Below, in pieces: positions 53,318-62,019 of a DNA stretch of 64,000 nucleotides (positions are counted from its first letter, which is position 1; every line of letters starts with the position of its first letter). The notes beneath the pieces are model-generated. The model was not told the origin of the DNA. It saw only the letters and a program-made list of their open reading frames with translations, and made no database searches. A program made the position numbers and the translations under genes. The stretch is from Aldehydirespirator sp965200005 (GTDB lineage Bacteria > Actinomycetota > Acidimicrobiia > Acidimicrobiales > Aldehydirespiratoraceae): assembly GCA_965200005.1 (NCBI GenBank), contig OZ241331.1:2542001-2606000 (forward strand), in the 5' to 3' direction.

Positions 53318-54400
53318 CTACGTGTACAGCGGGGCGTGGTTTAGGTTGGGTAGGACGCTGGTGCCTACCCGGTCGCATTCTTGGAGATGCGGGTAACCCG
53401 ACAGGATGAACGCGTCAACGCCGACACTCTTGTAAGCCTCTAGTTTGGCGACGACCTCGTCTGGGTCGCCGACGATGGCGGCTCCCGCACCTGAGCGTGC
53501 CCGCCCAACACCCGTCCAGAGGTTGGCTTCGACATAGCCGTCGTTGTTGCTCAGGTCACGCAACTCAGCCTGGCGCTGCACGCCCACTGATACTGCGTCT
53601 AGGGACTTGGCCCGGATCGCGGCACCGATGCCGTCGTCAAGTTTGCTCACCAGTTTGTTGGCCGCAGCTCTAGCTTCAGCCGACGTCTCACGCACGATCA
53701 CGTGGCTGCGAACCCCGTAACGCAAGGTGCGGCCGTAGCGAGCGGCTCGATCCTTCATGTCTGCGACCGTGGCCGCTACACCGGCCACGGTGTCAGGCCA
53801 AGTCAAGAACACGTCAGCCGCTTGTGCTGCAGTTTCCTTGGCCGACTCGGAGAACCCACCAAAATAAAACGGCGGGCAGAGGCCCGACAGAGTCCGGATC
53901 CTTGGTGGTTCAAGCGTCAGGGTGACGAACTCGCCGTTGAAGTCCACTCCTTCACCGTTGAGCAGTGCACGCAGCACATGCATCCATTCAAGGGTGCGCC
54001 GGTAACGGGGAGCGGACTCGAGCGCTGCTCCGGGCATGTCGCTGGAGATGATGTTGATGGTCAAGCGCCCGTTGAGCATCTGATCGAGCGTGGCCATCTG
54101 GCGTGCAAGCTGCGGCAGCCAGAGTTCTCCCATCCGCACAGCGAGCAGCAACCGAATCTGGCGGGTTAGTGGCGCTACCCCCGAAGCGAATGCGGTTGCG
54201 TCAATCCCGAGGGTGTAGCCGGAGGGCAGCAAGATGTTGTCAAAGTTGTTGCGGTCGGCTGCCAGGGTGATGTCGCGGCAGTGCTCCCAACTACTAGCCA
54301 GGTCGGGATTGGTAACGCCGAGATACTCGTAGTCGTCGTCACAGAGCGCCGCGAACCAGGAAACTTCGACGCTGTTGGTGTTGGCTGCGGTGTCGTTCAT
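53318..54400 (-). CDS. SsuD-like FMNH2-dependent sulfonate monooxygenase
   Basis: 360 aa, TIM-barrel luciferase-like group. It aligns along its length with alkanesulfonate monooxygenase: ISSDMPG, PPFYFGGFSESAKETAA, RSHVIVRETSAEA (Arg and His of the active site), ANLWTGVGRARSGAGAAIVG and ILSGYPHLQE (Arg and Tyr that contact the sulfonate). The SsuD Cys54 position is not conserved (GYTLGI). Such enzymes cleave C-S bonds with O2 and reduced FMN, releasing sulfite and an aldehyde; the sulfoquinovose monooxygenases belong to this group. No flavin reductase is visible nearby. It lies 77 bp downstream of the aldo/keto reductase on the same strand. The sulfonate call is good; sulfoquinovose as substrate is inferred. 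Confidence 0.85.
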   Translation of the reverse strand: MNDTAANTNSVEVSWFAALCDDDYEYLGVTNPDLASSWEHCRDITLAADRNNFDNILLPSGYTLGIDATAFASGVAPLTRQIRLLLAVRMGELWLPQLARQMATLDQMLNGRLTINIISSDMPGAALESAPRYRRTLEWMHVLRALLNGEGVDFNGEFVTLTLEPPRIRTLSGLCPPFYFGGFSESAKETAAQAADVFLTWPDTVAGVAATVADMKDRAARYGRTLRYGVRSHVIVRETSAEARAAANKLVSKLDDGIGAAIRAKSLDAVSVGVQRQAELRDLSNNDGYVEANLWTGVGRARSGAGAAIVGDPDEVVAKLEAYKSVGVDAFILSGYPHLQECDRVGTSVLPNLNHAPLYT

Positions 54401-54477
54401 TTCAGGGAAGTCTCCGTTCTCGTCGAATCCAGCAAGCAGGGCTTTGATGGCAGACGTCGCATTTGCAACCTTGCAAC

Positions 54478-55383
54478 CTAGGGAAGACGCTCGCCTTGGG
54501 ATGCCACAATCACGTCATACACATCACTGCGATCTAGGTGAACCGTCGCCGCGCTAGCGAGGCGCGCTAAACGTTCAGGTTGCTGCGTTCCAAGCAGGGC
54601 CACCGGCTTGGCTGGGTGAGCCAACGTGAAGGCGATGGCGATTGAGGCACGATCGACACCTTCACGCTCTGCAAGCCGGTCAAGCACGTCTAGCAGCTCC
54701 GGTGTGACGCCCGAACCGGTGGCAAGGCGACCGCCCGCAAGCGGGCTCCAAACGAGCGGCACCACCCCATCACGCATGCACAGGTCGAAAGTGCCATCAC
54801 GCAACGGATCAAGATGCGCAGCCGAGTATTCGGGCTGGCTCGTAGCGATCGGGAACGGCAGGTGCGCTGCCAGTGCCTTGTGCTGGTCGGTAGTGAAATT
54901 TGACACCCCAACTTCTCGTATCTTGCCAGCTTCGCGCAGGTCGTTAAGCGCGCCTGCCTGCTCGGCCGGATGGGTCAACATGTCGGGCCGGTGAATCTGG
55001 TACAGGTCAATCACATCGGTTTGGAGCCTGCGCAGTGATGCCTCACAGGCCGCAGTGATCGCTTTCGCACCTGAGTTGTAAGGCACTCCCGGGATAATCC
55101 CGCCCTTAGTGGCAAGCACCATCCGTTCCCGAAGACCAGGCGTGGCAGCAAGGATCCGGCCAAGATTCTGCTCGGCTTCACCAAAGGCTTGGCCGCCCCA
55201 CCCAAGGCCGTAGATATCGGCCGTATCCACTAAGTTCATGCCGAGTTCCAGCCCGGTCTCAAGCACCGCTTGCAGTTCCGTGTCGGGCTGGGAAACAAAG
55301 CGCCAGCAACCAACAGCGAGAGGCCCAACTTGGAATTGAGAACCGAGTTGGCGGCGATCCGGGTCGATGAGTCCTGATGTCAC
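54478..55383 (-). CDS. Aldo/keto reductase
   Basis: 301 aa. NADPH-dependent carbonyl reductase fold. Catalytic tetrad: Asp in NLVDTADIYG, Tyr in the same segment (about 58), Lys in LATKGGIIPG (about 93), His in YQIHRPDMLTHP (about 130). VSNFTTDQHKAL, ATSQPEYSAAH and PLVWSPLAGGRLA complete the family. It resembles the YdhF-like group. In oxygenolytic sulfoquinovose breakdown an enzyme of this class reduces 6-oxo-glucose to glucose; its position directly before an SsuD-like gene suits this. The 60-bp divergent gap to the Gfo/Idh gene probably holds both promoters. Confidence 0.88.
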   Translation of the reverse strand: MTSGLIDPDRRQLGSQFQVGPLAVGCWRFVSQPDTELQAVLETGLELGMNLVDTADIYGLGWGGQAFGEAEQNLGRILAATPGLRERMVLATKGGIIPGVPYNSGAKAITAACEASLRRLQTDVIDLYQIHRPDMLTHPAEQAGALNDLREAGKIREVGVSNFTTDQHKALAAHLPFPIATSQPEYSAAHLDPLRDGTFDLCMRDGVVPLVWSPLAGGRLATGSGVTPELLDVLDRLAEREGVDRASIAIAFTLAHPAKPVALLGTQQPERLARLASAATVHLDRSDVYDVIVASQGERLP

Positions 55384-55443
55384 CGCCGCAAGTTACCCCC
55401 GTCACATTGTCTTCGGAACGCAGTCACGACGGCAGTCACAACT

Positions 55444-56556
55444 ATGAGCACGACAGGTAGTCAGGTGGCAGCTGGTTTGCGATACGGGGTCATCGGCACC
55501 GGCATGATGGGCTGTGAACACATCGCCAACATCGCTCACCTAAACGGCGGTGCCCAGGTTACCGCGGTAGCCGATCCTTACCCTGAGTCACTTCAGGAGG
55601 CCTCACTGCTAGCTCCCGCAGCGAGCACGTTCAGTGACTATCGAGACATGCTTGACGCCGATGTGTGTGATGTAGTCGTGATTTCAACACCGAACATGAC
55701 CCACGCTGCAGTGCTTAGAGATGTACTCGGCTCGGATTTGAATGTGCTTGTCGAGAAGCCACTGTGTACCGAGATTGAGGATTGTCTCGAAGTGATTGAG
55801 CTTGCTGGCAAGCATCGTGGATTGGTATGGGTGGGGCTTGAGTATCGCTTCATGGCGCCGTTTGCGAGGCTGATTTCTGAGGTTCACTCCGGCAGGCTTG
55901 GCCGTATCCGCATGGCTTCACTGCGAGAACACAGGTTTCCGTTTCTCGACAAGATTGGTGACTGGAATCGTTTCTCGGAGAACACAGGCGGAACACTCGT
56001 TGAGAAGTGCTGTCACTTTTTTGACCTGATGAATCAGGTGATGAATGCTCAACCGGCAAGTGTCTATGCATCTGTTTCGCAGATGGTCAACCATCTTGAC
56101 GAAAGCTATGGCGGGCGGACGCCAGACATTACTGATAGTGCATATGTGATAGTCGACTATGACGACGGCGCTCGAGGGATGCTTGATCTCTGTATGTTTG
56201 CTGAAGCTACTCACAATCAACAAGAGTTTGCGGTGATCGGAGATGCGGGCAAGGTCGAAGCTCTCGTGCCCGAGGACGTGGTGCGGATCGGGTACCGCAA
56301 AACCCATGACATTGGCCAGGTTATAACTAATGAGATTTCGAGTGATGCCCCTTATATCGGATTACATCACGGATCGAGCTATCTTGAACACAAGCACTTT
56401 GCTGAAGCAATTGAGAGTCTTGATGTCACCCACAAGCGGGCATCAACTGCTGCCAGTCTAGAAGCAGGCCTGCTGTCGGTAGCGATGGGTGTTGCAGGGC
56501 AACTCTCCGCGGTCACCTCAAAGGCGGTGCTTCTCAGCGACGTAATCGGCCGATGA
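55444..56556 (+). CDS. Gfo/Idh/MocA-family protein
   Basis: 370 aa. N-terminal NAD fold: RYGVIGTGMMGCEHIANI, then VISTPNMTHA and VLVEKPLCTEI (the EKP motif). C-terminal domain with GGTLVEKCCHFFDLMNQV, where the family's His-xx-Asp is kept (HFFD). The usual reading is a sugar or inositol dehydrogenase. NAD-dependent glycosidases, including the GH109 and GH188 groups (the latter hydrolysing sulfoquinovosides), share this fold, so with an SsuD-like enzyme and an aldo/keto reductase next door a GH188-like role is possible. Codon use here looks slightly more AT-rich than in neighbours. Confidence 0.85.
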   Translation: MSTTGSQVAAGLRYGVIGTGMMGCEHIANIAHLNGGAQVTAVADPYPESLQEASLLAPAASTFSDYRDMLDADVCDVVVISTPNMTHAAVLRDVLGSDLNVLVEKPLCTEIEDCLEVIELAGKHRGLVWVGLEYRFMAPFARLISEVHSGRLGRIRMASLREHRFPFLDKIGDWNRFSENTGGTLVEKCCHFFDLMNQVMNAQPASVYASVSQMVNHLDESYGGRTPDITDSAYVIVDYDDGARGMLDLCMFAEATHNQQEFAVIGDAGKVEALVPEDVVRIGYRKTHDIGQVITNEISSDAPYIGLHHGSSYLEHKHFAEAIESLDVTHKRASTAASLEAGLLSVAMGVAGQLSAVTSKAVLLSDVIGR

Positions 56557-56601
56557 AGCGGTGATAAAGGGAAGCGGACGATCGGGTTAGATCGGGTTGT
56601 A

Positions 56602-57567
56602 CTAGCCCTTTACGGAGCCTGCTAGTAGCCCTCGCACGAAGTGTCGTTGCAAGCTGAAGAACACGATCAGCGGCACCACCATGATGATGAACGCCGAAGC
56701 AAAGCGCAACTGGAAGTTCGAGCCACGCTCCCCCACCAGGTTGACGAGTGCAACCGTCATCGGCTCGTTATCGGTAAGCAGCACTGCTGCGATCAAGAAG
56801 TCATTCCATGTCCACAGGAACTGGAACACCGCAAAAGCAGCCAGCGCAGGCCTCGCCAGTGGCAACACCAGCCGCCAGAACACTGTGAAGTGCGTGGCAC
56901 CGTCAATCCGGGCCGCCTCAAAGATTGATCTCGGTAGCTGCGAAATGAAGTTGTGCAGCAACAGCACCGCAAGCGGCAACCCGAAAGCGGTGTGAGTCAA
57001 CCAGACAGCCGCCGCGGTATTTCCGAGCCCGAAGTCGGGCACCAGCACAAGAGTCCAATCGAGCAACGGAATCGTGAAGCGGGCACCGTTGTTGAACAGC
57101 TGCAAAAGCGGCACAAAGGCCATCTGGTTGGGCAAGGCAATCATCGAAACCAAGCCGATGAAGATCCAATTCTTACCCTTGAAGTCCATCCAAGCAAAGC
57201 CATAAGCGGCGAACGCAGCGACCGCAATCGGGATAATTGTCGCAGGAACGACGATGGCAATCGAGTTGAGTGCAAACTCCCACATCGAAGGCTGGGAAGC
57301 TGTCTCTTTGAAGATGTCCCTGTAGTTCTGCAGGGTTAGGTTGTCGAGGTCGTTCCAGGCAGTCCACCAGCCGGATTCATTGATGTCGTTGACCTTGCGG
57401 AACGACGACACGAACAGGCCAAATGTCGGCACTGTCCACAGTACGACTATCAGCCACATCACCCAAGTGGGCACCGCCCCGAGGAGTTGACGCAGCCGCT
57501 GACCGGTCGGTGGTGGGATCTGCACTGTTGTTGTAGCGCCAGTCGATGGCTTGGCAGTGGCGGTCAT
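56602..57567 (-). CDS. Sugar ABC transporter permease (MalG type)
   Basis: 321 aa, about six membrane segments starting at residue 33 (VPTWVMWLIVVLWTVPTFG). The EAA loop that docks the ATPase is FEAARIDGATHFTVFWRLVLP (about 215). CUT1 family. Starts 4 nt inside the end of the MalF-type gene. An ordinary partner for the ATPase at 52037 and the binding protein at 59335. Downstream of its stop a 10-bp near-repeat (ATCGGGTTAG, then ATCGGGTTG) lies at 56581-56599. Confidence 0.92.
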   Translation of the reverse strand: MTATAKPSTGATTTVQIPPPTGQRLRQLLGAVPTWVMWLIVVLWTVPTFGLFVSSFRKVNDINESGWWTAWNDLDNLTLQNYRDIFKETASQPSMWEFALNSIAIVVPATIIPIAVAAFAAYGFAWMDFKGKNWIFIGLVSMIALPNQMAFVPLLQLFNNGARFTIPLLDWTLVLVPDFGLGNTAAAVWLTHTAFGLPLAVLLLHNFISQLPRSIFEAARIDGATHFTVFWRLVLPLARPALAAFAVFQFLWTWNDFLIAAVLLTDNEPMTVALVNLVGERGSNFQLRFASAFIIMVVPLIVFFSLQRHFVRGLLAGSVKG

Positions 57568-59186
57568 GCCAGATCCTTCTGGAGCCTGCGAATGTTGAAG
57601 ATCATGACCGGCAGCACCAAAGCCAGCAGCACAACCGCGAAGGCGCTACTCGATGTGAAGTTCCGGTCACGCAGTTGATCGAACATCTCGTTGGCTAACA
57701 CGTTTGTTCGATTAGCCCCGTTCGTGGTGGCCTTCACTAGGTCGAAGACCTTGGTGACAATGACGATCAGGGTGGTCGTAACGACGATGATCGTGGGGCG
57801 GATCTGAGGCATCACGACCCGCCAGAAGGCTTGTGTTTCGCTTGCCCCATCCACCCGTGCGGCTTCAAGTAGTTCAGTCGGCACTGCTCGGATCGCCGCC
57901 GATAGCACCACCATGGCGAACCCTGTCTGGATCCAGACCATGATGAGCATGATCCAGAAGTTGTTCCAGGGGATCATCGTGGCGTTGATAAAGAAGCCAC
58001 GGCTTGAGAACCCCATGCCTTGCAGGATGGCGTTAAACAGACCGGTCTGGTTGCCGGTGGCTTGCACTTCGTACATGAAGTCCCAAATGACAGCAGCGCC
58101 AACCATCGAGATGGCCATCGGCATGAAGATCAGCGTCTTGGCGAACTTCTCTCCGCGGGCACGCTCGGCGATTACTGCCAGCATCAGGCCCAGCGCAGTT
58201 GAGAGTCCAGCCACTGTCACGACCCACCAGACGTTGTTCCACACCACTGCTTGAAGCGTGGACAAGATCCCGAAGATCAGCAGCGTGATACCGAGCGCCA
58301 GCATCAGTGACGAGGACGGCGCACCCCAGTCGAGTTCAAACTGCTGTTTGCGCTTGTGAACAGCGAAGCGCACAACCAAGAACCCCACAGCTGCGAGAAC
58401 CACAATCCAAAGCGTCACGCGACTGGAGATGATCACGGTCAGCACATCCATGATCGCGGATTGGTTGGGGTCACGGGCTAGCGACTCAATGAAGCCAATC
58501 AGCGGGGCGATGGCAAGCACTATCGCAGCCGCCCCAAAGATCTTGAGCATCAAGTTTCCGGCCTTGACCTGGCGCGAGCCTCCTACCACTCGGGACGCCG
58601 TAGCCCAGGCCGCTAGAGCAGCTATAACGATCGCACCAAGACCGGTAATGAACAGCCTGCTGGTGAGGATCTGCTGCCAGCCTTCGAAGGTGAAGTACTC
58701 ATCGTCGGTGAAGATGTCGATGTAGTGCTCGAGCGTGAATCCTGGCTCACGGCCCCGGGTGCCGTTTTTGAGCGACAGATAGACGGTTCGAAGCCCAGGA
58801 AAGATCAACCCGATAGTGACGAATGCGAGGGCTGGTCCAACAAAGACCCACGGTCGAAGACGCAGTTCCCAGGCGTTTCGCTTCTCGAGCCCAGGGACGT
58901 GCAGCCGTCCCAGCAGGAACCCCAACCCTGCACCCACGACGGCGCCAGCGAGGATTACGAGCCAACCTGCCTGAAGCGGCCCTCCAATCTCTGGGCCTGC
59001 GGGAATCCAGCCGTTGTGTTGCAGCACCGCCCCGGCGATGGTCCCAACGACGGCTCCAACGGCGGCCATAAAGCGAGGCCAATCCACGCCGGCCTGATCG
59101 ACGGCCCGATTTGCCCCGATGAACACGACCGCGGCAGCCACGAGCGACACCACCACAGTGATGATCATGTTGATCAGTTGATCCAT
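57564..59186 (-). CDS. Sugar ABC transporter permease (MalF type), long
   Basis: 540 aa, well above the usual 300. About 100 N-terminal residues form extra membrane segments with a glycine/alanine-rich stretch before the ordinary first helix (WVFVGPALAFVTIGLIFPGL). A central insertion (about 195-330) adds several more helices, somewhat like enterobacterial MalF. The EAA loop is LEAARVDGASETQAFWRVVMP near residue 445. It lies 148 bp downstream of the binding protein gene, across a strong hairpin. Confidence 0.9.
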   Translation of the reverse strand: MDQLINMIITVVVSLVAAAVVFIGANRAVDQAGVDWPRFMAAVGAVVGTIAGAVLQHNGWIPAGPEIGGPLQAGWLVILAGAVVGAGLGFLLGRLHVPGLEKRNAWELRLRPWVFVGPALAFVTIGLIFPGLRTVYLSLKNGTRGREPGFTLEHYIDIFTDDEYFTFEGWQQILTSRLFITGLGAIVIAALAAWATASRVVGGSRQVKAGNLMLKIFGAAAIVLAIAPLIGFIESLARDPNQSAIMDVLTVIISSRVTLWIVVLAAVGFLVVRFAVHKRKQQFELDWGAPSSSLMLALGITLLIFGILSTLQAVVWNNVWWVVTVAGLSTALGLMLAVIAERARGEKFAKTLIFMPMAISMVGAAVIWDFMYEVQATGNQTGLFNAILQGMGFSSRGFFINATMIPWNNFWIMLIMVWIQTGFAMVVLSAAIRAVPTELLEAARVDGASETQAFWRVVMPQIRPTIIVVTTTLIVIVTKVFDLVKATTNGANRTNVLANEMFDQLRDRNFTSSSAFAVVLLALVLPVMIFNIRRLQKDLA

Positions 59187-59231
59187 AGCGCCTTGACCTT
59201 AGTTCCCCGAGTCGGTTTGATGCTTGGACGC

Positions 59232-59265
59232 GATGAGCGGGGGCACTGGATAGCCCCCGCTCATC
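59232..59265 (-). terminator. Strong hairpin between binding-protein and permease genes
   Basis: A perfect 13-bp stem (GATGAGCGGGGGC / GCCCCCGCTCATC) with an 8-nt loop. No T-run follows on the minus strand, so it is more likely an mRNA-stabilising or partial-termination element giving more binding protein than permease, as in many sugar operons. Confidence 0.75.
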
Positions 59266-59334
59266 TGCTGTCTCACTTAGTTGGGCGCCTCATGTGTGCC
59301 CTTGAATTAAGTGCGTTGGTTGTCTTGAGTTGGC

Positions 59335-60765
59335 TTAGGGCCAAGCGTCCTGAACGTCGGCCACGAACTCCTCGACGGTCTTTGCGCCTGACACGTAGTC
59401 GGTGCCCGAACGCCAGAACTCACCTGCGCCAACTTCGCCTGGCATCAAGTCAGATGCGTCGAAGCGGAACGGATCGGCACTGGTGAGGATCACCGCGAGT
59501 GTGCGGTCAAAGTCCGAGGTGTACAGCGAAGTGTCATGGTCGCGGTTCGGCGACAGGAAGCCACCCTTGTCAGCGCTGATCCGGGTGTTGGCGTACTCGG
59601 CGGTACCGATGTACTCAAGCACTGCCAGCGTTTCGGGCTTGTCGGTGAACGCAACTGCGTGAGTGCCGGCACCGAGCACGACCTGACCGAATTCGTCGCT
59701 GATTGTCGGCAGGTAGAAGACGTTGACATCGCCTTCTGGGCCAAGTGCAGCGCCGACCTCGGTGAAGAAGGCACCAGCGAAGTTGGCCTGGCGGTGCATG
59801 GCGCACTCGCCGTCAGCGATAGGCAGCGCTGCCTCTTTGAAGCCGGTGGTGGCGATCAGGTCGCGGCCACCCAGAACGTTGCCTTCCTCGAACCAGATTG
59901 AACCGACGAATGCGGCAACCTCGATCACACGAGGATCGTCGAAGGGGATCTCGTTGCTGACCCACTGGTCATAGACGTCGGGGCCGTGCAGGCGCAGCAT
60001 GAAGTCTTCCATCCAGTCGGTGAAAGCCCATCCAGTGGCGTCGCCAGATTCGATCCCGACACACCAAGGCACGATTCCGTCTGCCTTCATCTGCTCGGAG
60101 AGGGCTTCAAGATCGGCCCAAGTCTCTGGGATCTCATAGCCGTTGGCGGCGAACAGCGACGGCTGATACCACACCAGGCTCTTCACGTCACCCTTGTTGG
60201 GAACGCCATAGACGTGGCCACCGGTGGAAGCAAGATCGAACCAGAACTGGTCATATGAGCCTGCGATGTTGTCGAGGATCGACTGCGGGATAGCAATGGC
60301 ATCACCGGTCTCGCCGAACTGCACGATGCGGCCGGGCTGTGGGATAACGACGATGTCGGGCGGGTCGCCTGCTTCAAGAGCCAGGTTCAACTCGGTGGTT
60401 GCGTCGCGTGTGCCTGAGTACTGCACGTCAATGCCGGTGCGCTCCTCAAATGGTGCAAATGCCAGCAGGAAGCCTTCGCCTTCCTCGCCGGTCTCTGGCC
60501 CGAGGATCTCAACGGTGGTGCCGGAGAGGTCCATGTCCATGTCCATGCCCTCGTCCTCATGCATCTCATCTTCTTCATGATCATGCATGTCATCTTCATC
60601 ATGATCATGGTCGTCTTCTGTGGCCATGTCTTCGGACATGTCCTCAGCAGGCGCGGCCGTAGTGGTCGTTGTCTCGTCATCTCCGTCGTCGCCACACGCC
60701 GAAGCGATTAGGGCGAACGACAAGAACGCTCCGGCTACAAGCCAGAGCTTCGTCTGCTTTCTCAT
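59335..60765 (-). CDS. Sugar ABC transporter substrate-binding lipoprotein
   Basis: About 476 aa from ATG at 60765 (GGGAGGG just upstream); a longer frame to 60831 crosses the operator. Signal peptide KLWLVAGAFLSFALIASACG ends in a lipobox Cys. Residues about 32-80 are an unusual linker of Asp, Glu, His and Met (DDHDHDEDDMHDHEEDEMHE). Then a CUT1 binding domain: VEILGPETGEEGEGFLLAFA, DPPDIVVIPQPGRIVQFGE, HVYGVPNKGDVKSLVWYQP, SADKGGFLSPNRD. It resembles alpha-glucoside-binding proteins; the ligand cannot be fixed. A LacI-type operator precedes it. Confidence 0.92.
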   Translation of the reverse strand: MRKQTKLWLVAGAFLSFALIASACGDDGDDETTTTTAAPAEDMSEDMATEDDHDHDEDDMHDHEEDEMHEDEGMDMDMDLSGTTVEILGPETGEEGEGFLLAFAPFEERTGIDVQYSGTRDATTELNLALEAGDPPDIVVIPQPGRIVQFGETGDAIAIPQSILDNIAGSYDQFWFDLASTGGHVYGVPNKGDVKSLVWYQPSLFAANGYEIPETWADLEALSEQMKADGIVPWCVGIESGDATGWAFTDWMEDFMLRLHGPDVYDQWVSNEIPFDDPRVIEVAAFVGSIWFEEGNVLGGRDLIATTGFKEAALPIADGECAMHRQANFAGAFFTEVGAALGPEGDVNVFYLPTISDEFGQVVLGAGTHAVAFTDKPETLAVLEYIGTAEYANTRISADKGGFLSPNRDHDTSLYTSDFDRTLAVILTSADPFRFDASDLMPGEVGAGEFWRSGTDYVSGAKTVEEFVADVQDAWP

Positions 60766-60782
60766 TTGTTCCCTCCCAGGGA

Positions 60783-60796
60783 TGTAAGCGTTTGCA
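60783..60796. promoter_or_regulatory. LacI-type operator before the binding-protein gene
   Basis: TGTAAGCGTTTGCA, centred on CG, 18 bp before the lipoprotein ATG and just after the LacI gene stop region. One of three related sites in the regulon. Confidence 0.75.
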
Positions 60797-60837
60797 GCAT
60801 CGCACCATAACACAGCGCTTGCGGCCTTCAACTCACT

Positions 60838-61995
60838 TCAGTTCGGCCCTGCCGTTGTGCTGCGCACTACTAGTCGGACATCGAATGTGGCGTCGCTTGC
60901 TTGTTCGGTGCCGCCGATCAGACCAAGAACACGTCTGGCAGCTTCCGCGCCCATCTCGGCGACGCCCTGACGCATGGTTGTCACCCCGAACGTGGCGGCG
61001 AGGTCATGGTCGTCAAATCCCACGATGGAGATGTCTCCAGGTACCTGTGCGCCTGCGTTGCGTGCTGTTTCGAGTGCGCCGAATGCCATCTCATCAGACA
61101 TGCAGAACACGGCGGTCGGGGGATGATCGAGTTCCAGCAAGCGAGCCATGGCGACAGCGCCGCTCTTTGGCGACCAGTCTCCATGAATGCGAAGTTTGGG
61201 ATCAACTATTAGCCCCGCGTCAGCTAGTGCGGCCTTGTAACCCTCGAGACGTTGGTGCGACACGGTGTGGGGCAGGTCTTCGCTTGGTGCTCCACTTATC
61301 AGACCGATGCGTGAATGGACTAGATCCACGAGGTGCTGCACCGCTTGGTATGCGGCGCTCCGGTTATCAATGACGAGCGACGTGGCACCTTCGAGTTGTT
61401 CACCAAGGGCAACCACGGGCCGATCAAACAACGATGTTGCAGTTAGCCCTTGCGCACTCAAGGCTGTGTCGATCAACACGATCCCGTCCACACGGCGGCA
61501 AAACGAAGCAGCCTCACGCAGGAAGGCTTGCGGATCGTCGAGATGAGTCATCAATGAGATGAGCAGGTCATAGCCGGCTTGAGCCAGCACAGTGCTGATG
61601 CCGCCAAGCGCACGGGCAGGAAACCAGGTACCAAACAGTGGTGCCATCACACCAACCGTCTGGGTGCGTCCCGAAGCGAGTCTTGACGCTTGCGGGTGTG
61701 TCTCGTATTTCAGCGCGGCGGCGACGTTCGTGACCTTCGTGCGTGTCTTGGGGGCCACGTTGGGCAGGTCACGCAAGGCCCTGCTAACGGTCGCTACCGA
61801 CACCCCGGCCTCACGAGCAATGTCGACGATTGTCGGCCTTGAGTTGGGCGATGGTTCCTCTGTGTGTTCTGGTGGGGTGCCCTGGCTGTTGCCGGTGTGG
61901 TCTCGGCGACCGTTGCCGTCGTTGGCCCTATGTTGGCCATGTTGGCCGTGGTTCGTCTTCTGGCGCTGGTTCAGCTTGGATGGGTCTTGGGACAC
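60838..61995 (-). CDS. LacI-family transcriptional regulator
   Basis: 385 aa. HTH at about 54-75: TIVDIAREAGVSVATVSRAL, with hinge helix KVTNVAAALKYETHPQASRL. The sugar-sensing domain follows (VGVMAPLFGTWFPARALGGI, FDRPVVALGEQLEGATSLVI, GDISIVGFDDHDLA). The 50 residues before the HTH are a polar, His/Gln/Asn-rich tail, unusual for the family; the true start may be later but I see no better codon. It lies between the GH13 gene and the binding protein gene and is the likely reader of the three CG-centred operators. Confidence 0.92.
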   Translation of the reverse strand: MSQDPSKLNQRQKTNHGQHGQHRANDGNGRRDHTGNSQGTPPEHTEEPSPNSRPTIVDIAREAGVSVATVSRALRDLPNVAPKTRTKVTNVAAALKYETHPQASRLASGRTQTVGVMAPLFGTWFPARALGGISTVLAQAGYDLLISLMTHLDDPQAFLREAASFCRRVDGIVLIDTALSAQGLTATSLFDRPVVALGEQLEGATSLVIDNRSAAYQAVQHLVDLVHSRIGLISGAPSEDLPHTVSHQRLEGYKAALADAGLIVDPKLRIHGDWSPKSGAVAMARLLELDHPPTAVFCMSDEMAFGALETARNAGAQVPGDISIVGFDDHDLAATFGVTTMRQGVAEMGAEAARRVLGLIGGTEQASDATFDVRLVVRSTTAGPN

Positions 61996-62019
61996 AGTTG
62001 TGCCGTCTAGTTCTCGGTT

